Part shown: positions 1 to 10,459 of the stretch, in pieces | Numbering within the stretch: position 1 is the first letter of the stretch | Layout: each line of letters starts with the position of its first letter | DNA from: Acidobacteriota bacterium | GTDB taxonomy: Bacteria; Acidobacteriota; Vicinamibacteria; Vicinamibacterales; SCN-69-37 | Length of the DNA stretch: 64,000 nucleotides | Direction: 5' to 3' | Assembly: GCA_020853395.1 (NCBI GenBank) | Contig: JADYYY010000010.1 | Coordinates: forward strand, 186,001-250,000 | Position numbers and translations under genes: made by a program | Notes under the pieces: model-generated | Told to the model about the DNA's origin: nothing | Seen by the model: only the letters and a program-made list of their open reading frames with translations | The model's database searches: none

Positions 1-1126
1 TCCCCGGCGCGGGCGCGCACACACCGAGCACGGCCGACTGCCGCTCGCTCAGTACCGGCTGAACGTGCACGGCGCCCGTTGCCGAAAGATCCGTAATCGT
101 GAACGTCGCTTCCGACAGGGCTCCCGGCGCCAGCGACTCGTCGAGGTAATCCATGATCAACTGCTGTTTCTCATCGAGGATCTGACGAACCGACTTCCGA
201 TCCGCCTCCTTGATGACGACGACCTTGAGGCCAAGGCCAAGGTCGACGGCGTAGCCGATATTGACGGCGCCGTACTGGTAGCAGGTGCCAGCGCTGTAGT
301 AGGCATTGAGCCCCGGGTACCTCGACAGCAGCCGGGCACTTTCGAAGATCAGCGTGGCCGCGAACACTCCCGGAGCGCCGTCTTCCTCTGCGCTGAAGAG
401 ACGACCGTCGGTCGGCACCGGCACGGTCACCGAACTGGGAATCGTGTGCGAGTACGCGGCACGGATCTGATCGCCTTCGACGCGCTTGGCCCGGGGCAGG
501 GGGACGGGAGTCACGCCGGCATGACCTCCGGCGCCGTTCGAGAGCGCCCCACCCGGTGAAGGCTCGATCACCTGCGCGGCCGGCCGCCGATCATCGTGCG
601 CGGCAGCGTGCAGAAGCACGTCGCGCTCCCGAACGAGGAGCCGCCCTTCGAAGGCCCGAACGTCCACCGACAGCCGCTGCGCCACATCGGCTGCCCGCTC
701 GCTGAACCGCGGTGCTCGACCGGGCGTTGCGCCGATCCGCAACGCCGGCTCGTCCCGGCCGCGCTCGCACGCCCTGCCGTCGTCGGCCGCCATCGACGCC
801 GGTTCCGATGCTGTCGACGTACGAGCGGGCGGCTCGCTGCACACACGGTCGGGTCGCGACAGCGCCGCGGCTTGCGTCGACTCCGCATCAGGCCCGATGT
901 GGCACAGCACCGCATCCACCGGGACGTCGTCGCCCTGCGCGGCGACACGCCAAACGACGCCGGACGCGGGCGCCGGCACATCGAAGGACGTCTTGGTCGT
1001 CTCGAGCACGACGAGCGGCGCACCGGCTTCGATGAAGTCGCCATCGTTGACGAGCCACTCGACGACGGCAACCGACGAGTCGTTCACTGATTCCACGGGA
1101 GGCCGCACCGGGACGATGTCAGACAT
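1..1126 (-). CDS. E2-like 2-oxoacid dehydrogenase acyltransferase with lipoyl domain (3' end outside window)
   Basis: Reading is open from an ATG at 1126, preceded by GGAGGT, to the window edge (375 codons), so the C-terminus is missing. Residues 1-77 form a biotinyl/lipoyl domain with the lipoyl-lysine motif ETTKT (K45). Next come an Ala/Arg-rich linker, a degenerate subunit-binding-like stretch ending GRLLVRERDV, and an E2 catalytic-type fold with FTITDLSATG. It is a paralogue of the gene at 2530-3864, with the same domain order. The HxxxD active-site motif would lie beyond the edge, so catalytic competence cannot be judged. It lies 45 bp downstream of the Wzt gene. In known complexes E2 carries acyl groups on lipoate; a role in acylating glycan is inference. 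Confidence 0.85.
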   Translation of the reverse strand, partial: MSDIVPVRPPVESVNDSSVAVVEWLVNDGDFIEAGAPLVVLETTKTSFDVPAPASGVVWRVAAQGDDVPVDAVLCHIGPDAESTQAAALSRPDRVCSEPPARTSTASEPASMAADDGRACERGRDEPALRIGATPGRAPRFSERAADVAQRLSVDVRAFEGRLLVRERDVLLHAAAHDDRRPAAQVIEPSPGGALSNGAGGHAGVTPVPLPRAKRVEGDQIRAAYSHTIPSSVTVPVPTDGRLFSAEEDGAPGVFAATLIFESARLLSRYPGLNAYYSAGTCYQYGAVNIGYAVDLGLGLKVVVIKEADRKSVRQILDEKQQLIMDYLDESLAPGALSEATFTITDLSATGAVHVQPVLSERQSAVLGVCAPAPG

Positions 1127-1171
1127 GACCACCTCCGGCTGTCGTTCTTCTGTGAGGCCGGGTGGGACGTC

Positions 1172-2503
<1,332 letters not shown>

Positions 2504-2529
2504 GAGGTGACGAACGGAGTACGCGGCGT

Positions 2530-3864
2530 TCAGGCGCACCAGTCCCGAAGGCAGATCGTGCACACGAGCTGCTCTCCGCGGCCGACGCCGACGAGCGTGC
2601 GCACCAGCATGTGGCGGGCGCCCTCGAGCTCGCTCATCGGCCGCAGGCACAAGGCGCACTCGGGCTCGACGGTGCCGGCGGTATCGACCGCCGGGCGGGC
2701 CTGCTCGTGCGCGACCAGCCGATCCCGAAGCTCCTCGAGGAATGCGGCCGCAGCGCGGCCGGACACGATTCGGGCGTCGAACGCGAGCACCAGATGGAAG
2801 AACCCGCTTCCGGGCCATGCCGGCGTCATGGCCGACACCGCGAGCGCCGCGCTCTGTGCGCGGCCGACGACGGGCTGCGCGTCGACGACGCCGGCCGTCG
2901 ACAGGTCGGCGATCGTGAACGTCGGCGCGGCCGCATCCGACGGCCCTTCGCCGCGCAGATACGCCCGCACGGCCTTCACGTACTCGTCGCCGATCGTCTC
3001 GAGATCTTTGCGGTCGGCGCCGCGGATCACCGACACCGGCGGCGAGGCCGCGAAATCCATGAGGTAGCCGATGTCGATGGACGCGTGCCGGTGCACACCG
3101 GCTTGCCAGGACGCGTTGAGATCGGGATACCGCACGAGCAGCCGCGCGCACTCGAACACCAGCACGGCACCGAGCGACGTGCTGGCCGATCGGTCGTCCG
3201 CGATCAAAAGCCGGCCGTCGCTCGGCACCGCGACGGTCACGCTGCCGGTCGTCGCGGTTGCCGGCGCCTCGTGGACTCCGAGTCCGCTGCCCAGCTCCGT
3301 CCGAGGCGCAGCGGATGTCCGCGACTCGTCCAACACCGTCGACGATCCGGCCACGCGTTCGCGGACATCACGCTCACGGACGAGCAGTCGGCCCGCAAAG
3401 GCCGCTGGGGCCACCGCCAGGGCCTCTGCGAGTGCTCGTGCGGCCGCGCTCAGGCGTGGGGCCCGCGGCGATCCGTCCGGCTCGCCCGCCCCGATCGACA
3501 CGGCGGCCGACACGGCCCGTTCGCGAACGCCATCGGAAGCGGCGCGCTCAGAGCTCGGCACCACGGGCGGCACGACGCCCACGGGCGCGGGCTCGGCCGC
3601 AGCACGCACCGCGGCGTCGAGGCTGGGCCCGATGTGACACAGCACGGCGCCCACCGGCAACTCCGCGCCGGCTGGCGCCACACGACAGACGACCCCTGCG
3701 ACCGGGGCGGGCACGTCCACCACCGTCTTCGTCGTCTCCAGCAGCACGAGGGGTCGCTCGGCCTCCACGCGCTCGCCGTCATCGACCAGCCACTCGAGCA
3801 CCGTCACGCTCGCGTCGTTCACGGTCTCGAACGGCAACCGCACGGCCACCGTGTCATGCACCAC
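2530..3864 (-). CDS. E2-like lipoyl protein with inactivated acyltransferase site and C-terminal zinc-ribbon-like tail
   Basis: The protein has 444 residues. A lipoyl domain (1-77) has the motif ETTKT with K46, followed by a linker and a degenerate subunit-binding segment (GRLLVRERDV). Then comes a shortened E2 catalytic fold (about 205-385, FTIADLSTAG). The active-site motif that normally reads DHRxxDG is FDARIVSG at 362-369, so the catalytic His is Ala364 and the Asp is Ser368. The tail carries C403-x2-C406 and C435-x2-C438 plus C443, a likely metal-binding ribbon not usual in E2. The gene overlaps the E1 gene by 11 bp. I infer a lipoyl carrier or scaffold rather than a working acyltransferase. 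Confidence 0.88.
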   Translation of the reverse strand: MVHDTVAVRLPFETVNDASVTVLEWLVDDGERVEAERPLVLLETTKTVVDVPAPVAGVVCRVAPAGAELPVGAVLCHIGPSLDAAVRAAAEPAPVGVVPPVVPSSERAASDGVRERAVSAAVSIGAGEPDGSPRAPRLSAAARALAEALAVAPAAFAGRLLVRERDVRERVAGSSTVLDESRTSAAPRTELGSGLGVHEAPATATTGSVTVAVPSDGRLLIADDRSASTSLGAVLVFECARLLVRYPDLNASWQAGVHRHASIDIGYLMDFAASPPVSVIRGADRKDLETIGDEYVKAVRAYLRGEGPSDAAAPTFTIADLSTAGVVDAQPVVGRAQSAALAVSAMTPAWPGSGFFHLVLAFDARIVSGRAAAAFLEELRDRLVAHEQARPAVDTAGTVEPECALCLRPMSELEGARHMLVRTLVGVGRGEQLVCTICLRDWCA

Positions 3865-5851
3865 GGACGATCTCCACGATGGCGGAATGGATCGAGGCCG
3901 GTCCGGCCAACAGTGCGGCCTCGAGCGGGCCGCAACTCGGCAAAGGATGCGGCGGCGCGCTGAGGCGCTTCAGGTGCCGGATCGCCCCGGGCCGCGCCTC
4001 GACGATCTGCGCGACGACCTCGGCGCCGAACGCCGAGAACCCCATGCCCTCTTCGACGATCAGCAGCCGCCCGCTCGCCCGCACCGACTCGACGACGGGC
4101 CGGCAGTCGAACGGATACAACTGCACGGGACAGATCACCTCCGCCACGATCTCTTCCTGATCGAACACGGTTTCGATGGCCTGTTCGACCTCGACGAGCA
4201 TGCCGCCATAACAGAGGACCGTCACGTCCGGCGGCAGGTCGCTCCGGATCCGTGTCACCGGAAACCGCTCGGCGGTGTGCTCGACGACGAAACCGTCGGG
4301 ATCATGCTCTGCCAGCCGCTGCGCATACAGCAGCTTGTTCTCGATGACGAGCGCGAATCGATCGAGCGTGTCGAACAGCTCGTCGTAGACGCGCCCGGGG
4401 TCGTACCGATGGTGAATCGCCAGCACCTGCGTCTGCGGCAGCCCGAGGAAGTGCTTCTCGAGGGACTGGCTGTGCGTCGGTCCGTATCCGCGCTTGCCGC
4501 CCATTGGCGTCCGCACGATGAGCGGCACCTGCACCTGGCCGTTGTACATGTACGGGAACTTCGACGCGTGGTTGATGATCTGGTCGGCCGCGAGCGTCAG
4601 GAAGTCGCCGAACATGATCTCGCAGACCGGACGCAGGCCGTTCATGGCCAACCCGATCCCCAGGCCGACGATCGCCGCCTCGCTGATCGGCGTGTTCAGC
4701 ACGCGCGCGGGATGGCGATCGCTGAGACCGCGCGTCACCTTGAACGCCCCGCCGTACGGCGATCGAATGTCTTCGCCGAGCAGCACGATGCGCGCGTCGC
4801 GTGCCATGTTGCGATCGAAGCTCGCGCGGAGCGTTTCGACGACGCGCGCACGCTCGCGGGGGCGACTCGCGGACACCCAGACGGGATCCGCGATCCGCTC
4901 CGGCACGTCGCCGCCGCCGGCCGTCGAGAACGGGGCCTGACGCGCGGTCGCCACCGCCCGATCGAGCCGGTCGCGGATGTCCGCATCGAGCGCCTGCGCC
5001 TGCGCATGCTGCGAGAGAAAGAGGGCCACCGGATCCTTGGCCCAGTACGCCTCGACCTCCGCGCGATCGCGGTCGTCGTCCCCCTTCGAGTGCGCCATGA
5101 GACGGTAGGTGTCGATCTTGACGAACGCCGGCCCGCGTCCGCTGCGCACGTGGTCCAGCGAGGCACCGACGACGTCGGCCAGCTCCTCGGGCTGCCACGT
5201 CGAGCCCGCTCGCGCGTGCAGGCCGAACGCCATCGCACGTTCGAGCACGCCGCCGGCGAGCGTCTCGGCCTGCGGCGTGCTCTGCGCGTACAGGTTGTTC
5301 TCGAGGACGATGCACAGCGGCAGGCGCCACTTCGACGCGATGTTCATCGTCTCGTAGACGACGCCTTCGCCGAGCGTGCCGTCGCCGATGAACACCACCA
5401 CGACGTGCGCAAGGCCGCGCTGCTGGTGCGCCAGCGCAAGGCCGGCCGCAATGGGGACGATGCCCCCTTGCACCCCGTTGCTGAAGAACCCATCGCGGCA
5501 GATGTGCTGGCTGCCGCCGCGCCCGCCGCACACGCCCGTCACGCGTCCCATGATCTCGGCGAGCAGCCCCTCGACGTCGCCCGTCCGCGCGAGGTAGTGC
5601 CCATGGCACCGGTGATTGCTGAACACCTGGTCGCCGGGGGCGAGATGCCGGGCGACGGCCAGGCCCGAGAGCTCCTGGCCGATGCAGGTGTGCACGGTGC
5701 CGAACAACTGCCCTTCGGAGAACAGTTGAAGCAAACGCTCTTCGAACCGGCGAATGAGCAGGGCCTCCGCGTACATCACCCCGCCCGCCGCCGCGGACAG
5801 CTCCTGCGAGGCCTCCACGTGGCGCGGGGTCAACTCTGGAATGCGCGACAT
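3854..5851 (-). CDS. Fused alpha-beta thiamine-diphosphate dehydrogenase E1 component
   Basis: The protein has 665 residues. The start at 5851 (MSRIPEL) is chosen because GAGGAG lies just upstream. Residues about 20-330 are an E1-alpha domain with the ThDP motif GDGTLGEG (156-163) and the paired NN at 185-186. Residues about 355-660 are E1-beta (LLGEDIRSPYGG onward). Such enzymes decarboxylate a 2-oxoacid and reductively acylate lipoyl-E2. It is followed by an E2-like gene with an 11-bp overlap, then wzt and a second E2-like gene. No E3 lipoamide dehydrogenase is in the window. The substrate is unknown. A housekeeping pyruvate dehydrogenase is less likely, given the placement inside a polysaccharide operon. 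Confidence 0.9.
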   Translation of the reverse strand: MSRIPELTPRHVEASQELSAAAGGVMYAEALLIRRFEERLLQLFSEGQLFGTVHTCIGQELSGLAVARHLAPGDQVFSNHRCHGHYLARTGDVEGLLAEIMGRVTGVCGGRGGSQHICRDGFFSNGVQGGIVPIAAGLALAHQQRGLAHVVVVFIGDGTLGEGVVYETMNIASKWRLPLCIVLENNLYAQSTPQAETLAGGVLERAMAFGLHARAGSTWQPEELADVVGASLDHVRSGRGPAFVKIDTYRLMAHSKGDDDRDRAEVEAYWAKDPVALFLSQHAQAQALDADIRDRLDRAVATARQAPFSTAGGGDVPERIADPVWVSASRPRERARVVETLRASFDRNMARDARIVLLGEDIRSPYGGAFKVTRGLSDRHPARVLNTPISEAAIVGLGIGLAMNGLRPVCEIMFGDFLTLAADQIINHASKFPYMYNGQVQVPLIVRTPMGGKRGYGPTHSQSLEKHFLGLPQTQVLAIHHRYDPGRVYDELFDTLDRFALVIENKLLYAQRLAEHDPDGFVVEHTAERFPVTRIRSDLPPDVTVLCYGGMLVEVEQAIETVFDQEEIVAEVICPVQLYPFDCRPVVESVRASGRLLIVEEGMGFSAFGAEVVAQIVEARPGAIRHLKRLSAPPHPLPSCGPLEAALLAGPASIHSAIVEIVRGA

Positions 5852-5882
5852 CGGCTCCTCTCTCGCTCTCGACGCGTAGGCG

Positions 5883-7559
5883 TCAGTTGACACGGACCGA
5901 GGTGGTCGATTGCGGTACGAACACCCGCCGCACGACCTCCGCATGGGCGTACGCCCGCCTGACGAAGACGTGGAGCGTGTCGGTCGTTCCGGTCGGCACG
6001 CTGCCGACATGCTCGTAGTCCTCGCCGAAGCCCGGCGTCCGTGCGACGATCAGGGTCACGCCGCCGCCGCTGCGCGAACGGCCGGGATCAGCCAGAATCC
6101 TCGGCCCGTACGAGTCGACGTCGAGCACCCATTGCTCGCCAGCGATCTCGAACGGCTCGCCCGCGAGCCGTCGATCGGGAGAGGGCCGCTGGAGATTCAT
6201 ATCCGGCAGCACCAGCAGATCCGGCTGTCGGCGGGCCACGTACTCGGCCGTCACTCCCTCACGCGCGATCACTCGGTCGTTCAACCCGATGAGATCGAGG
6301 ACCGGCAGCCGAGAGAAATACGCGAGCGCTCCCACGTCCGCCGTCGCCACGAGCGGCGGCGGCTGGAGCCGCGAGAGCGGTTCGAGCCGGCGTCCCAGCG
6401 CGACGAGATCGTGCTGCGCCGCGAAGTACGGCACCCAGCCGGGATAGATCGTTTCGCGCAGGCGGGCATTGCTGAGCGCCGTCGTCGCGAGCACGGCGGC
6501 GACGAACGCTCCGCTCGCGATGGTTCCGCCGAGGCGCGACGACCGCGCCGGCTGCATCAGCACGGCGATGCGGGCGGCTCCCACGAGGAGGATCGGCAGG
6601 GTCACGATCAGAAAACGGTAGCCCTGCCCCATGATGGGATCGATTCGCGTGAAGACGAGGCAGAACACGGCGGCCGGCACCAGCAAGAGCATCGCAATGG
6701 CATCACGCGCCACCCGCCACGGTCCGATGATCAGCGTTCCGAGCGCAATGAAGAGGATTAACGGCCACACGAGCCCGAGGTACGTCCTGACATACTGAGC
6801 CCCCGGGAACCCATCGGCCACGACCTTGACGTGCATCGTGTTCGGCACGACGTCGCCGAAATAGGCCCATCGCGCCGCGGTGATCGCGGCGAGCAGCGCG
6901 CCGGCGACCAGCGCGCCGGCGACCAGCGCGCGTCGAGGCGGTCGGGTCCAGACGGCCATGACCAGCCAGAGCGGCCCGAGCAGCGCCACGGCATCCGGCC
7001 GCACGGCAATCGTCACGACCGACCCCACCGCCAGCACCAACGCCCGTCGGGTCGTCAGCGGCCGGAGGACCACCGCGACCACGGCGAGCAGGACCGCGAC
7101 GAAGACCATCGTCTCCAGTCCGTGAAAGACATGGAAGGCGAAGAGACCGTTGACGGCCAGCGCGCCCGCGATCACCAGGCTGCCGAACAGCACCTGCGGG
7201 CGATCCTCGCCGGCCTCGCTGGCTGCCGACCGAACCAGCACGGGCATCACCCACACCAGGAGCAGCACCCACGCGACCTGCGAACTCGCAGGCAACGTCA
7301 CGTCCGGCGCGAGCCCGGCGAGCCGACGCATCGCGGCACCCAGCGCCACCGAGGCCGCACTCGTGAACCCCTCCACTGGCGCCTCGCCTGCATTCCACCG
7401 AAGGCCGGCGCCGCTGCCCCAATGCTCGGCGTACCGATACGTGATGTACGTGTCGTCGAACACGAACGTGCCGAAGAGCCGCGCCCAGCCGACGTAGGCG
7501 CCGACGCTGACGAGCGCGAGCAGGGCCGTGAGCCCGATGCGCTTTGGCGCCATGGTCAT
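5883..7559 (-). CDS. Polytopic membrane glycosyltransferase (GT-C type, AftB/GT39-like)
   Basis: The protein has 558 residues. The ATG at 7559 overlaps the stop of the Wzm-like gene (ATGA). The N-terminus has one membrane segment followed by the motif FDDTYITYRYAEHW and GEAPVEGFTS. That pattern is typical of GT-C enzymes that use polyprenyl-phosphate sugars on the periplasmic face, where the paired Asp is catalytic. About ten hydrophobic segments follow, then a soluble C-terminal domain of about 170 residues. It probably adds a side sugar or other decoration to the exported glycan; donor and acceptor cannot be read from sequence. A 15-bp tandem repeat near 6894-6924 encodes a small Ala/Val/Gly repeat in a membrane segment. 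Confidence 0.8.
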   Translation of the reverse strand: MTMAPKRIGLTALLALVSVGAYVGWARLFGTFVFDDTYITYRYAEHWGSGAGLRWNAGEAPVEGFTSAASVALGAAMRRLAGLAPDVTLPASSQVAWVLLLVWVMPVLVRSAASEAGEDRPQVLFGSLVIAGALAVNGLFAFHVFHGLETMVFVAVLLAVVAVVLRPLTTRRALVLAVGSVVTIAVRPDAVALLGPLWLVMAVWTRPPRRALVAGALVAGALLAAITAARWAYFGDVVPNTMHVKVVADGFPGAQYVRTYLGLVWPLILFIALGTLIIGPWRVARDAIAMLLLVPAAVFCLVFTRIDPIMGQGYRFLIVTLPILLVGAARIAVLMQPARSSRLGGTIASGAFVAAVLATTALSNARLRETIYPGWVPYFAAQHDLVALGRRLEPLSRLQPPPLVATADVGALAYFSRLPVLDLIGLNDRVIAREGVTAEYVARRQPDLLVLPDMNLQRPSPDRRLAGEPFEIAGEQWVLDVDSYGPRILADPGRSRSGGGVTLIVARTPGFGEDYEHVGSVPTGTTDTLHVFVRRAYAHAEVVRRVFVPQSTTSVRVN

Positions 7560-8404
7560 ACGCGATCGGCGAACGAGCTCTCCATGCGCTTGAAGTAGTA
7601 GGCCCCACCGACGAGAACCACCGCGGCGACGGCCGCTGAGACGGCGACCATCGGACCTGGCGTCCCGCTCTGACCGAGCAGCGCCCACCTGAAGCCCTCG
7701 ACGACGCCGCTCATCGGGTTGACGCCGTACCACGTGCGCCACGGGTCGGGAATCTCACGGCTGGAGTACGCGATCGGCGTCGCCAGCATCCAGAACTGCA
7801 CGATGAACGGCACGACGTACTTCACGTCGCGGTACTCCACGTTCAGCGCCGACAGCCACAGGCCGACGCCGAGCGCCGTCGCCAGCGCCAGCAGCAGGAA
7901 CGCCGGGAGCCAGATGACGTTGACCGTCGGATAGACGCCGTAATAGGCCATGAGCAGGAGCAGCACCGCAAAGGCGATCACGAAATCGACCACACCGGAC
8001 AGCACCGTGGCGATCGGGATGGCCAGACGCGGGAAGTACACCTTTCGCAGAAGGTTGGCGCTGCCAGCCAGGCTGTCGGCCGACTGCGTCAGCCCGTTCG
8101 CGAAGAACGTCCAGGGCACGAGCGCGGCGTAGGCGAACAACGGATAGGGCAAGCCGTTCGACGGGATCTTCGCGAGCCAGCCGAAGAACAGCGTGAAGAC
8201 GACCATCGTGAAGAGCGGCTGGATGATCGCCCACCCGGCGCCGAGCGCCGTCTGCTTGTAGCGGACTTTCACGTCGCGCCAGATGAGGAAATACAGCAGC
8301 TCGTGGTAGTCCCACAGATCGCGAAGGTGGAGGCGGACCCAGCCGCGCGGCGGCGCGAGCCGGACGTGAGCAATCGGACGAGCGTGCATCTGATCGACGG
8401 ACAT
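7556..8404 (-). CDS. wzm: ABC-2 type polysaccharide export permease, Wzm-like
   Basis: The protein has 282 residues, the usual size for Wzm/KpsM permeases. An amphipathic N-terminal stretch (RDLWDYHELLYFLIWRDVKV) precedes about six membrane segments. The signature AYAALVPWTFFANG and the closing NPMSGVVEGFRWALLG match this family. It should pair with the ATPase at 1172-2503 to move a lipid-linked glycan across the inner membrane. The stop overlaps the next gene's start, and the gene begins 6 bp after the 4,6-dehydratase gene. The four genes between permease and ATPase (membrane glycosyltransferase, E1, E2-like) break up the normally adjacent wzm-wzt pair. Confidence 0.93.
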   Translation of the reverse strand: MSVDQMHARPIAHVRLAPPRGWVRLHLRDLWDYHELLYFLIWRDVKVRYKQTALGAGWAIIQPLFTMVVFTLFFGWLAKIPSNGLPYPLFAYAALVPWTFFANGLTQSADSLAGSANLLRKVYFPRLAIPIATVLSGVVDFVIAFAVLLLLMAYYGVYPTVNVIWLPAFLLLALATALGVGLWLSALNVEYRDVKYVVPFIVQFWMLATPIAYSSREIPDPWRTWYGVNPMSGVVEGFRWALLGQSGTPGPMVAVSAAVAAVVLVGGAYYFKRMESSFADRV

Positions 8405-8410
8405 CGAGGT

Positions 8411-10420
8411 CTACCTTGCCGTGTCGGGCAGGTCATCGGCGTCCTGCCACGCACCCGAACGGCCGCCGACGGCCGCCGCCACCATCCGGCGCCGCGACGC
8501 GATGTGCGCCTCGGCCTCGGCGTTGCGCCGCAACAGCGCCGGATCCGGCGTGAACGACGGCACGACCCGGCTCAGCGCGGCGACGACCGCGCTCGCCTCG
8601 CCGAGCTTGGCGAGGCGAATCAACTGATCGAGCTCAACGCTCAAGTGGTCGGCGCCCCTCGGACGGCTCGCCACGCGCAGCACCTTCTCCACCGGCGACG
8701 GCGTCAGCTCCTCTTCGTCGGCGTGCAGGCGCTCCGACAGCTTCTCACCGGGCCGCAGGCCGACGAACTCGATCTTGATGTCGTCGGGCCCGAACCCGGA
8801 CAACCGGATGAGGTTGTCGGCCAGCGTCACGAGCTTGATCTGCTCGCCCATGTCGAGCACGTAGATGTGATCGCCTTCGCCGAGCGCGGCGGCGTGCAGC
8901 ACGAGCTGGACGGCCTCCGAGATCAGCATGAAGTAGCGCTCGATCTCCGGGTGCGTGACGGTCACGGGGCCGCCCGCGTGAATCTGCTTGAGGAACCTGG
9001 GCACGACGCTGCCGTTGCTGCCGAGCACGTTGCCGAAGCGCACGGTCGTGAACCGCGTGCCGCCGAACGGCGCCAGCGCCTGCACGGTCAGCTCCGCGAC
9101 GCGCTTCGTCGCGCCCATCACGCTCGTCGGCTCGACGGCCTTGTCGGTGGAGATCAGCACGAACCGTTCGATGCCGTGCCGCTGGGCGGCGGCGGCCACC
9201 ATGCGCGTCCCCATGACGTTGTTCTTCACGGCCTCGCAGCAGTTGAACTCCATCAGCGGCACGTGCTTGTGCGCGGCCGCGTGCAGGATGATCCGGGGCT
9301 GCCAGCGTGACAGCACGGCGTCGAGCCGGGCCTCGTCCGTCACGTCGCCGATGACCAGCTCGGTGCGCACATCGGGGAACGTGTCCTCGAGGTCGTGCGC
9401 GATCGTGTACAGGCTGTTCTCGTAACGCTCGAAGAGAATCAAGCGGCTGGGCCGGAACGCGGCGATCTGACGGCACAGCTCGGAGCCGATCGATCCGCCG
9501 GCGCCCGTCACCATAATCGACCGTCCTTCGATCAGCTCGCGGACCGGCCGATCGTCGAGCCCCACCGGCGGCCGCGCCAGCAGGTCTTCGATCGACAACT
9601 GCCGGATCTGGCTCACCGCGATCTTCCCGTCGATGAGATGGCGCAGCGGCGGGACCGTCGTGATCGGGACGCGGAACGGGCGAAGGACCCGCACAAGTTC
9701 CTGCGCCAGCGCCGTCTCGCGCTGCGCGACCGCCATGAGCACTTCGTCGGGCCGCGTCCGGGCGATCGCGCGCGGCAGATCCGCCAACGTCCCGAGCACC
9801 GGCACCCCGTGGATCCGAAGCCCGCGCTTGGTGCGGTCGTTGTCGAGGAAGCCGACGGGACGGTAGTCGCGGTAGTTCGACATGTCCCGCACGATCATCT
9901 CGCCCATGTCGCCCGCGCCCACGATCAGCACGCGCTTCCCGTTGCCGCTGCGGACGATGTCCCGGTAGATCCGCGGCACCAGGCGCAGCCCTCCGAGCAC
10001 GAACACGAGTAGCAGCGCGTCGATGATGAACACGGATCGCGGGTAGTCCACGTACCCGAAGTACCGGTGCACGAGCGCGTACGCCGCCACCGATCCGCCG
10101 GCGACGCCGGCCATCAGGTTCCGCAGATCCCACATGCTGGAGTAGCGCCAGAGCCCTTCGTACAGCCGGAACGGCACGAAGAGGACGGCGCGGATCGCGA
10201 GCACCCAGGGCAGCATCGACCACCAGAGCCACAGCTCCCTGGCGGGGATGACGCCATCGAACCTGAGCCAGAACGCCGCGTAGCTCGTCGCGACCGGTGC
10301 CGCCAGGTGCACGGCGACGACGAGCGGCCGGCGATACCGGAGCAGACCGGCCCGCGTCCATCGAGCGAGCGTCAAGACGACGGCACGCAGTGCGTCGGAG
10401 GAGGATTGAAAGCGAGTCAT
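8411..10420 (-). CDS. Membrane-bound nucleotide-sugar 4,6-dehydratase (CapD/WbpM/PglF family)
   Basis: The protein has 669 residues, full length for the large WbpM/PglF type. Four N-terminal membrane segments (about 25-160) precede a first Rossmann-like domain (VLIVGAGDMGE). The catalytic SDR domain has VTGAGGSIGSE and ISTDKAVEPT. The position normally held by Tyr in YxxxK reads MGATK, the Met substitution known in WbpM-type dehydratases. It would convert UDP-GlcNAc to UDP-4-keto-6-deoxy-GlcNAc. With the DegT aminotransferase and the PglC-like transferase downstream this suggests a bacillosamine- or QuiNAc4N-like first sugar. That pathway assignment is inference. Confidence 0.93.
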   Translation of the reverse strand: MTRFQSSSDALRAVVLTLARWTRAGLLRYRRPLVVAVHLAAPVATSYAAFWLRFDGVIPARELWLWWSMLPWVLAIRAVLFVPFRLYEGLWRYSSMWDLRNLMAGVAGGSVAAYALVHRYFGYVDYPRSVFIIDALLLVFVLGGLRLVPRIYRDIVRSGNGKRVLIVGAGDMGEMIVRDMSNYRDYRPVGFLDNDRTKRGLRIHGVPVLGTLADLPRAIARTRPDEVLMAVAQRETALAQELVRVLRPFRVPITTVPPLRHLIDGKIAVSQIRQLSIEDLLARPPVGLDDRPVRELIEGRSIMVTGAGGSIGSELCRQIAAFRPSRLILFERYENSLYTIAHDLEDTFPDVRTELVIGDVTDEARLDAVLSRWQPRIILHAAAHKHVPLMEFNCCEAVKNNVMGTRMVAAAAQRHGIERFVLISTDKAVEPTSVMGATKRVAELTVQALAPFGGTRFTTVRFGNVLGSNGSVVPRFLKQIHAGGPVTVTHPEIERYFMLISEAVQLVLHAAALGEGDHIYVLDMGEQIKLVTLADNLIRLSGFGPDDIKIEFVGLRPGEKLSERLHADEEELTPSPVEKVLRVASRPRGADHLSVELDQLIRLAKLGEASAVVAALSRVVPSFTPDPALLRRNAEAEAHIASRRRMVAAAVGGRSGAWQDADDLPDTAR

Positions 10421-10459
10421 GGTTGAACCACTGCAGGCGCGGCAGTCGCCGCGGCGCGG

